Source of the DNA: Actinomadura livida
GTDB lineage: Bacteria > Actinomycetota > Actinomycetes > Streptosporangiales > Streptosporangiaceae
Length of the DNA stretch: 46,347 nucleotides
NCBI RefSeq assembly: GCF_014648675.1
Contig: NZ_BMRO01000007.1
Span: 207,184-253,530, forward strand
Direction of reading: 5' to 3'
Shown here piece by piece: positions 41,684-46,347 of this stretch. A program made the position numbers and the translations under genes. The number at the start of each line of letters is the position of its first letter. Within the stretch, counting starts at the first letter, position 1. The notes beneath the pieces were generated by a model. The model was given only the letters and a program-made list of their open reading frames with translations, was not told the DNA's origin and made no database searches.

Positions 41684-42243
41684 GGTGATGACTGTCGGAC
41701 CGCCCTATCGGCCTGGCGGAGAGCTAGGTGCCACGGGAATTCGCTTAGGTGATCGGTGCCGCTCCTAGGTGGATGAGGCTCGAACTTGCCGGGGCCTAGG
41801 AGGACGCGGGCTCCTTCATCGCACAGGGTGTTCATGCTGCGTTGGAAGGCGGCGCGGTTAGCGAGTGCGGTGTTGACGAAGGGGAGGACTACTACGGGGA
41901 TGCCTAGTCCCGGGGCTTCGGCGAGGATGCCTAGGGCGTAGGTGTCGCTGATGCCGTTGGCCCATTTGTTGATGGTGTTGTAGGTGGCGGGGGCCACAAT
42001 GATGGCGTCTGCTTTGGGGGAGCGGGGTTCGCCTGGTTTGCGGTATTCGCTTCGGACGGGGCGGCCGGTTTGGGCTTCTAGGGCTTCGGTGTCGATGAAG
42101 TCCAGGGCGGAGGGGGTGGCGATGATCTGGACGTCCCAGCCTCGTTGGTGGGCGAGTGTGACGAGTTTTCCGACGTCGCCGGCGGGGCCTGCTGCGCAAA
42201 CGATGACGTAGAGGACTTTGCGGCGGTCGGGCTCGTCGGTCAC
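41680..42243 (-). CDS. Flavoprotein (DfpA/Dfp-like) of an integrative element
   Basis: 187 residues of the homo-oligomeric flavin-containing Cys decarboxylase fold: VLYVIVCAAGPAGDVGKLV, ADAIIVAPATYNTINKWANG, then ISDTYALGILAEA and PVVVLPFVNTALANRAAF. The PxMNxxMW substrate clamp of true phosphopantothenoylcysteine decarboxylases is replaced, so another role for bound FMN is likely. Such genes recur after XRE/TPR regulators in actinomycete elements; their function is unknown. The GTG at 42243 overlaps the regulator's stop. Confidence 0.8.
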   Translation of the reverse strand: MTDEPDRRKVLYVIVCAAGPAGDVGKLVTLAHQRGWDVQIIATPSALDFIDTEALEAQTGRPVRSEYRKPGEPRSPKADAIIVAPATYNTINKWANGISDTYALGILAEAPGLGIPVVVLPFVNTALANRAAFQRSMNTLCDEGARVLLGPGKFEPHPPRSGTDHLSEFPWHLALRQADRAVRQSSP

Positions 42244-43712
42244 AGGTGCACCCCTATTTCTGTGGTGAAGTCCCTGAGTTGGCGTTTGGTGCTGGGTGGG
42301 GCGGTGGCCATGAGGTCGCGCAGGATGCGGTGTACGGCGGGGCGGGCTGAGATTTCTTCGGGGGCAAGCTGGTGGGCGAAGCGTAGGACGTCGTATGCCT
42401 TGGCGTGCTTGCCCCATTGGGTGAGGGCGCGGGAGGTGTCGATGAGGAGCGTTGCTTTGCGTTCGGTGAGGGGGATGCGGTCCAGGTCGATGCGGCGGGC
42501 TTCCTGGATGGCGGCTCCGGCGTCGCCGAGCTGGAGGGCGATGTTGACGCGGTGGAGTTGGACGTTGGTGGGGCCGAATGCTGTCCAGCGGTGGTTGAAG
42601 TCTCCGCCGAGTTCGCGGCCTGCGTCCTGGGCCTCGTCCAGGAGGGTGGCGGCGGTGTGGCGGTCGGTGCGGTGTCCGGCGGCTACGGCGCCGCGTAGCA
42701 GTAGGGCGCCATAGACGGACAGGAACGCGGGGGTGCGCTGGTCGGTGTCGTGGCTGATGCGCTCGGCATAGGTGCTGGCGGTTTGGGTGGCTGCGCCGTG
42801 GTGGCCGTCGTTCATCAGGGCGTGGGTGATGATGCGGGCGCTTGATCCGATGATCGTGAGGTCCTGGCTGTTGCGGGCGGCCTGCATGCTGCGGTCGGCG
42901 GCGACCCATGCCAAGCCTTCCTCGTCGAGCTTGAGCAGGATGCTGGCGGCCACGTGGTGGGCCTCGGCTGAGAGCGCTTCGGCTTGGAGGCGGGTGTCTC
43001 CCTCGTAGGTGGCGCATGCGGTGCGCAGGTCTGCCAGGAGTTGCGGCAGAGACTTGATGACGGTGGAGTATTGGCAGTCTTGGTAGGTGCGTTTGGCGGT
43101 GGCTACGGCCTTGGTCAGGCGGGGCATGCTGAGCGCGGCCGGGCTGGGGTCGCTGCTGAGAGCGGGGTAGCCGGCGAGAGCGGCGGCGAATGCCTCGACG
43201 CCTTCGAGGGGCGCGCCGTCGTCGGGTAGGTCGGCCAGGATGGCGCTGAACAGGCTTGCCCCCGCCAGCTTGGTGAAGGTCCTTCGACGCACGGGGTCCC
43301 CTTCCTCGACGTCGGGCTCTACGTCCAGGGAACCCAGGAATGAGGCAGGAACCAACCCCGCGGGCTCATCCCGCGGTGTGATGACCGCCGCGTTCGTGGT
43401 GGTCGGCGGGGGGAAGTGGCGGGGTGCCAGGCCCAGTGTCATGCGGGCGGTGTCGGGCATCTGGAGGCCGTCGGCGATGCGCTCGAAGACTTCCAGGGTG
43501 AGGATCTGGCGGCCGCCCTTCTTCATGGTCTCGCTGACCTTGCCCTGGGTCATGCCGCATGCGATCGCTATTTGGGTCTGGCTGGCGCCTGTGTACTGGC
43601 GCACCAGGTGGAAGACGGTCCGGATGTCGCGGGAGGTCAGGGCCTGGGTCATCTGTGGGCGTTGCCACAGTGATTCGGGGATGGCGATCGGGTCTGACGC
43701 CCGTCCCGACAT
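42240..43712 (-). CDS. XRE-type helix-turn-helix regulator with TPR-like C-terminal domain
   Basis: 490 residues. The HTH lies at about 20-85: FHLVRQYTGASQTQIAIACG then MTQGKVSETMKKGG. After a linker and RRRTFTKLAGASLFSAIL comes a long helical TPR-like domain (EALSAEAHHVAASILLKLDE, AYDVLRFAHQLAPEEI). This architecture is common in actinobacterial elements and may be peptide-responsive. ATG 43712 is chosen for GAAGGGAG just upstream, over ATG 43739. It is coupled to the flavoprotein gene and divergent from a run of small genes; the gap holds a GGTAT…ATACC palindrome. Confidence 0.85.
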   Translation of the reverse strand: MSGRASDPIAIPESLWQRPQMTQALTSRDIRTVFHLVRQYTGASQTQIAIACGMTQGKVSETMKKGGRQILTLEVFERIADGLQMPDTARMTLGLAPRHFPPPTTTNAAVITPRDEPAGLVPASFLGSLDVEPDVEEGDPVRRRTFTKLAGASLFSAILADLPDDGAPLEGVEAFAAALAGYPALSSDPSPAALSMPRLTKAVATAKRTYQDCQYSTVIKSLPQLLADLRTACATYEGDTRLQAEALSAEAHHVAASILLKLDEEGLAWVAADRSMQAARNSQDLTIIGSSARIITHALMNDGHHGAATQTASTYAERISHDTDQRTPAFLSVYGALLLRGAVAAGHRTDRHTAATLLDEAQDAGRELGGDFNHRWTAFGPTNVQLHRVNIALQLGDAGAAIQEARRIDLDRIPLTERKATLLIDTSRALTQWGKHAKAYDVLRFAHQLAPEEISARPAVHRILRDLMATAPPSTKRQLRDFTTEIGVHL

Positions 43713-43746
43713 CGGGTCTCCCTTCGCGTGACTCGTCATTGCTGAG

Positions 43747-43769
43747 GGTATATCCCGTCGTGGGATACC
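43747..43769. promoter_or_regulatory. Candidate operator in the XRE divergent promoter
   Basis: GGTATATCCC and GTGGGATACC form an imperfect inverted repeat in the 102-base gap between the XRE gene and the divergent small genes. Position and symmetry suggest binding by the XRE protein and control of both directions. Confidence 0.4.
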
Positions 43770-43814
43770 GCCTGGGAATGGGTGCCGGGCCGAATTTCTT
43801 CGATCGTGGTCGTC

Positions 43815-43991
43815 ATGACGCAGCAGCAAGGAACAGGCGACACCGGCTGCCGGTCCTGCAGCGGCCGGGGGTGGAAGTTCGTCCATCCTCGTCGGGCGGT
43901 GCTGGTGGGTGTGCCGGGTGGTTCGGGTCCGGTGGTGGAGCGGGTGCCGTGTGGTTGGTGCGCTCCGGCTCGTGGGGTGCGTGCGGCGTAG
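43815..43991 (+). CDS. Small zinc-ribbon-like protein
   Basis: 58 residues. CRSCSGRGWKFVHPRR near the N terminus and PCGWCAPARG near the end give two C-x2-C pairs and a CxxCxGxG signature like the DnaJ zinc centre. It probably binds one zinc. Small proteins of this type are common in actinomycete elements; role unknown. ATG 43815 is preferred over an earlier start at 43782. Confidence 0.6.
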   Translation: MTQQQGTGDTGCRSCSGRGWKFVHPRRAVLVGVPGGSGPVVERVPCGWCAPARGVRAA

Positions 43992-44023
43992 CGGGCTGCG
44001 GGGCCGGTGGGTGTTGCGGCGGC

Positions 44024-44137
44024 ATGGCGCGGCCTGATCCCCGTCAGGTGGCTGCGCGTTCGGGGTTGGTGGGTCTCCTCCGGATGGTCGTCGCCCTGCC
44101 GGTCCCGCTTTGTCTTCTTCTGGGAGTGGAGTGGTGA
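44024..44137 (+). CDS. Very small possible membrane protein
   Basis: 37 residues from ATG 44024, with a hydrophobic stretch GLLRMVVALPVPLCLLLGV that could span the membrane. Its TGA overlaps the GTG of the next gene (GTGA), which supports both calls. No strong ribosome-binding site. It could be a chance frame. Confidence 0.35.
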   Translation: MARPDPRQVAARSGLVGLLRMVVALPVPLCLLLGVEW

Positions 44138-44535
44138 TCGTGGGTCGTGTGGTGGCTCGGGTGGCGCTGGGTGAGTCGTGGAGGTCGGGGGCGCTGGCGC
44201 TGGTGGATGCGCTGGAGGCGCGGGGCCTGGTGGCCGAGGTGTGGGGGCATGGCGCGGTGCGGGTCCGCAACCCGGCCGGTGAGCCGGACACCGATGACCC
44301 CCAGGGGCAGGTGTTCGCCCCGGGGCTGCGGCAAGAGGTGCTTTGCCGTCCCCGTGAGGGCGTGTTGTGGTGGCTGTGGGTGTGGTCGGGGCCGACGCCT
44401 AGTTCGCCAGTGGAGTTGGAGCCGTTGTGCCCGGTGGCGGACACGGCCACCGCGGCGGATCGGATCGCGCGGGTGTTGGCGGTGCCGTTCGCCGGCCCCT
44501 CGTCCGCCTCGGTCTCGTCGGGTGGGTGTGGGTGA
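44134..44535 (+). CDS. Hypothetical protein of the element
   Basis: 133 residues, no family recognised. It begins IVGRVVARVALGESWRSGAL and contains a run of hydrophobic residues around LWWLWVWSG followed by LEPLCPVADTATAADRIARV. Likely soluble, with a small alpha/beta core. GGAG lies about eight bases before GTG 44134. It shares one base with the following ATG (TGATG). Confidence 0.6.
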   Translation: MIVGRVVARVALGESWRSGALALVDALEARGLVAEVWGHGAVRVRNPAGEPDTDDPQGQVFAPGLRQEVLCRPREGVLWWLWVWSGPTPSSPVELEPLCPVADTATAADRIARVLAVPFAGPSSASVSSGGCG

Positions 44536-44759
44536 TGGGTGTCTCGTGGGTGGCGTCGTCGGACGAGACGGCGCGGCGGCCGGTGGCGGCGCAGATTGAG
44601 CGGGAGTTCTCCGGGGTGGTGGCCTGGTACGGGCAAGCGACCGGGGCGTGGTGGGCGATGGTGCGTATCCGCCGTGATGTGCGCTTGGTGGAGGCGGGCG
44701 ACCCTGGGCAGTTGCGGGAGGCGATCGTGCACGCGCGGGGGTGGCAGTGGCCGAGATGA
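44535..44759 (+). CDS. Hypothetical small protein of the element
   Basis: 74 residues, MGVSWVASSDETARRPVAAQ, then EFSGVVAWYGQATGAWWAM and a basic/acidic end. Several Trp residues suggest a compact fold; no family recognised. Coupled to both neighbours by stop-start overlaps. Confidence 0.55.
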   Translation: MGVSWVASSDETARRPVAAQIEREFSGVVAWYGQATGAWWAMVRIRRDVRLVEAGDPGQLREAIVHARGWQWPR

Positions 44760-45163
44760 TCGACACAGACCACCGCACACATCGGGCGGGGCATGAAGAG
44801 ATCGGGCCAGAGTGCCCGGTCTCTTGTCTTGGGGTGCGGACGGTCGGTGATCTGCTGCGGCTGCTGGTGGAAGCGGGCCGGGCCTCGGGGTTGCATGCGC
44901 AGTCGGTGGCGGTGCCTGGTGATGGTCCGCATGAGTGTGATCGGGTGACGGTGGCGTGCCCGGTGGAGTGTCTGGGGTTGTCGGCTCACGTGCTGAACGC
45001 GCTGCGCAACGATCGCGGGCGTACGGCGACGGTGGGGGATGTGCTCGGGCTGCTGCGGTCGCGTGAGCTGGCCGAGGTGCGCAACATCGGACCTCGGCGG
45101 GTCGGTGAGGTGCGTACGGCTCTGGTTGCCGCCGGTTTCCCGGTGCCGCACCACGTGGTCTGA
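44756..45163 (+). CDS. Protein with an RNA-polymerase-alpha-CTD-like domain
   Basis: 135 residues. The last 60 match the helix-hairpin-helix alpha C-terminal domain: VECLGLSAHVLNALRNDRGR, TVGDVLGLLRSRELAEVRNIG, then PRRVGEVRTAL, like the host alpha subunit's VRNFGxKSxxEV. The N-terminal half contains a related shorter segment CPVSCLGVRTVGDLLRLL. Alpha-CTD contacts DNA and activators; a free copy on an element could alter transcription. The ATG at 44756 overlaps the previous stop. Alternative GTG starts lie at 44741 and 44747. Confidence 0.65.
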   Translation: MIDTDHRTHRAGHEEIGPECPVSCLGVRTVGDLLRLLVEAGRASGLHAQSVAVPGDGPHECDRVTVACPVECLGLSAHVLNALRNDRGRTATVGDVLGLLRSRELAEVRNIGPRRVGEVRTALVAAGFPVPHHVV

Positions 45164-45280
45164 ATCCTTTGATTCGCTGAATGCTCGGTGTCGTGGGGGC
45201 TGTGGCGGTGTCGGTACTGCTTGCGGCGGCCCTGGGGGCGTGACGTCTGCGGATGTGGTCGCTACCCTGCCCACGTGAGC

Positions 45281-45298
45281 CGCTTGTGTGGTCAAGCG
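45281..45298. promoter_or_regulatory. Candidate autoregulatory operator of the GntR gene
   Basis: CGCTTG-TGTGGT-CAAGCG, a perfect 6-base inverted repeat 23 bases before the GntR start. Its right half shares 10 of 13 positions with the operator at 46151-46165 in front of the pra-like gene, so one protein may bind both. Confidence 0.45.
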
Positions 45299-45320
45299 TC
45301 CTAGTAGTCAGGTGGTTGTA

Positions 45321-46052
45321 ATGTCGAGCTTGGAGTTCGAGCCTCCGAAGTATGCGCGGGTGGTGCTGGAGGTGCGGCGCCGGATCGAGAACGGGGACTA
45401 CCCGCCCGGCTCGCTGCTGCCCTCGGAATCTCAGCTTGTCCGGGAGTTCGCGGTGGGCCGTACCACGGTGGTCCGGGCGTTGCAGATGCTTCAGCAGGAT
45501 GGATGGATCACCCGTGAACACGGGCGCGGCTCTTTCGTCAAGGGGCGCCCTGCCTCGGCTGCGCGGCCGTCGCGTCCGGGCCTTGCGGTGTTGGATCAGC
45601 CGGAGACCTCGGCGGGGGTGCGGCTGGTCGATGTCGGTCAGGTGGAGGCGCCTGGCCCGGTCGCTGGGCTGCTTGATTCGGGTGGGGCGCGGGTGCTGGC
45701 GCGGCGCTGGGTCACTGAGCGGGACGGCATCGTCTCGGAGGTGGTGACGTGCTGGTTCCCACAAGAGCTGACGTTCGGTACCGATCTGGACAAGCCCGAA
45801 CCCCTGCCGGTCGGGCTGCGGGATCATCTGCGCACGGTCAAGGGCCTGCGCATCGACCACATCACCGAGCGGCTGACCGCCCGGCTTGCAGCCGGCGACG
45901 AACCCGGCCTGCTGGGGATCAAGGAGAGTGAGCCGGTGTTGTCGACGTTGGCGAGTCTGCATGACGCCTCTGATGCGGTGCGGTTCGTGGCGCAGGTTGT
46001 GATGCCGGGGTCGCTGCATGAGTTGGAGGACGTGTACAGCGTCCCGGACTGA
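45321..46052 (+). CDS. GntR/UTRA family regulator, KorSA-like
   Basis: 243 residues. Winged helix at about 8-75: YARVVLEVRRRIENGDYPPG, LPSESQLVREFAVGRTTVVR, then the UTRA ligand domain with RRWVTERDGIVSEVVTCWFP. In pSAM2 the GntR repressor KorSA silences pra and thereby replication and transfer; this gene stands directly before a Pra-like gene, with inverted repeats in the gap, so the same role is inferred. AGGTGG precedes ATG 45321. An earlier start at 45288 would run through the candidate operator. Confidence 0.85.
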   Translation: MSSLEFEPPKYARVVLEVRRRIENGDYPPGSLLPSESQLVREFAVGRTTVVRALQMLQQDGWITREHGRGSFVKGRPASAARPSRPGLAVLDQPETSAGVRLVDVGQVEAPGPVAGLLDSGGARVLARRWVTERDGIVSEVVTCWFPQELTFGTDLDKPEPLPVGLRDHLRTVKGLRIDHITERLTARLAAGDEPGLLGIKESEPVLSTLASLHDASDAVRFVAQVVMPGSLHELEDVYSVPD

Positions 46053-46111
46053 CCGGCGTCCGGCTGACCTGCCCGTTCCCGTGATGTGACACAGGTCACT
46101 CTAGTTGGAGG

Positions 46112-46163
46112 TTGTCCGGTCGAGTGTGCGAGGTATCTTCTAGGCATGCACTCGTCCGGACAA
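46112..46163. promoter_or_regulatory. Promoter and paired operators of the pra-like gene
   Basis: TTGTCCGGTCGAGTG (46112-46126) and its inverted partner CACTCGTCCGGACAA (46149-46163) match at 14 of 15 positions with 22 bases between. TTGTCC and TATCTT (46134-46139), 16 bases apart, give a promoter lying within the repeats, so binding would repress it. A GTGAC-ACAG-GTCAC repeat lies just upstream at 46086-46099. Confidence 0.6.
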
Positions 46164-46195
46164 GCGGATGGGTGAATGTCTGGAGGTAGCCAGAG

Positions 46196-46347
46196 ATGGC
46201 AGTGCAAGGTCCGTTCAAGGTCGCGTTCGCCGACGTGTTCCCCTACGGCGCGTTCATCAAGGGCGGTGTCGAGCCGGTGCGGGACTTCGACCGGTCGACC
46301 CGGGAGAACTTCGTGCAGGCGCGGGACAAGGACACCGGGGAACTGGT
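46196..46347 (+). CDS. pra: Pra-like activator of replication, integration and excision, 5' part only
   Basis: The first 50 residues are in the window: MAVQGPFKVAFADVFPYGAF, then VEPVRDFDRSTRENFVQARD and KDTGEL. This matches the conserved start of Pra proteins, which in pSAM2 switch on replication, integration and excision of the element. GGAGG lies nine bases before ATG 46196. The gene is cut by the window end, not broken. Confidence 0.75.
   Translation, partial: MAVQGPFKVAFADVFPYGAFIKGGVEPVRDFDRSTRENFVQARDKDTGEL

Larger units (their letters stand above)
36622..46347. mobile_element. Actinomycete integrative element, left part
   Basis: Starts at a tRNA-Arg(TCT) 3' fragment and runs past the window. 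Contents in order: DUF6247/toxin-like pair, an AT-rich three-gene cassette, flavoprotein and XRE/TPR regulator, small conserved genes, a KorSA-like GntR regulator and the start of a Pra-like activator. GntR followed by Pra is typical of pSAM2-type elements, where replication, FtsK-type transfer, excisionase and integrase genes follow and the intact tRNA ends the element. Those parts are not in this window. Confidence 0.65.

Noticed and set aside
42240..46019. A single 1259-residue minus-strand protein
   Set aside because: Only the first part (42240-43712) has real domains and a ribosome-binding site. The rest is low-complexity Pro/Arg/His text antisense to the small genes and the GntR gene.
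1..46347. CRISPR array
   Set aside because: No regularly spaced repeats of suitable length were seen; the only tandem repeat is the 2 x 11-base one at 29835.

Overview
This is high-GC DNA from an actinobacterium. GTG and TTG starts, 4-base stop/start overlaps, an F420-type luciferase-like oxidoreductase, DUF6247, many MarR/GntR/TetR regulators and an actinomycete integrative element all point that way. A genus in Streptosporangiales, such as Actinomadura or a relative, is plausible but not proven. No complete RNA gene, CRISPR array or insertion sequence was recognised.

Region 1 (58-6693) reads leftward. It holds an F420-type LLM oxidoreductase coupled to a flavin oxidase that carries an LLM-like N-terminal piece, a MarR regulator, a GAF-PAS-GAF-PP2C (SpoIIE-type) phosphatase, a short remnant of an SDR gene, and a GntR/FCD regulator.

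Region 2 (7037-25582) is a large catabolic locus. Leftward lies a two-gene operon: a UGSC-family protein with Cys at the usual Sec/Cys position, and its conserved partner. Divergent from it runs an almost gap-free operon for a dipeptide/oligopeptide-type ABC importer, then a family III CoA-transferase, an ACMSD-like amidohydrolase, an iron-ADH/maleylacetate-reductase-like enzyme, an ADP-forming acyl-CoA synthetase, two acyl-CoA dehydrogenases, an MBL-fold protein, a crotonase and a CitE-like lyase. I infer uptake of an organic acid, CoA activation, a beta-oxidation-like stage and C-C cleavage; the substrate is not visible. A palindrome GATGCA-(2-3)-TGCATC sits in the leaders of both divergent operons and before the CoA-transferase, and is the best candidate operator for the GntR/FCD protein.

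Region 3 (25585-28730) is a scar. The C-terminal half of a DHA2-type MFS exporter and an AfsR-like STAND ATPase without its DNA-binding/BTAD part lie head to head. Both 5' ends and the shared promoter region are missing, with the joint near 26325.

Region 4 (28826-36621) starts with a decayed 3' fragment of tRNA-Arg(TCT) and a deleted copy of an antitoxin/toxin-like module. It then holds a divergent catabolic cluster: two SDRs leftward; a flavin monooxygenase, TetR regulator, alpha/beta hydrolase and acyl-CoA ligase rightward. Two palindromes lie in the shared promoter.

Region 5 (36622 to the window end) opens with a second, well preserved 3' fragment of the same tRNA, followed by the intact version of the same module. 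Homology between the two copies starts exactly at the tRNA 3' end, so I read both as left ends of related integrative elements stacked at one tRNA gene; integrase and intact tRNA would lie beyond the window. The newer element carries a strikingly AT-rich three-gene cassette (37945-41683): a 3-TM membrane protein, a small Rossmann-like nucleotide-domain protein and an 809-residue helical-repeat protein, all translationally coupled. This is the best candidate here for an undescribed (possibly defence) system. The element backbone follows: a flavoprotein, an XRE/TPR regulator, a run of small genes including one like the RNA polymerase alpha C-terminal domain, a KorSA-like GntR regulator, and the start of a Pra-like activator behind a clear inverted-repeat operator.
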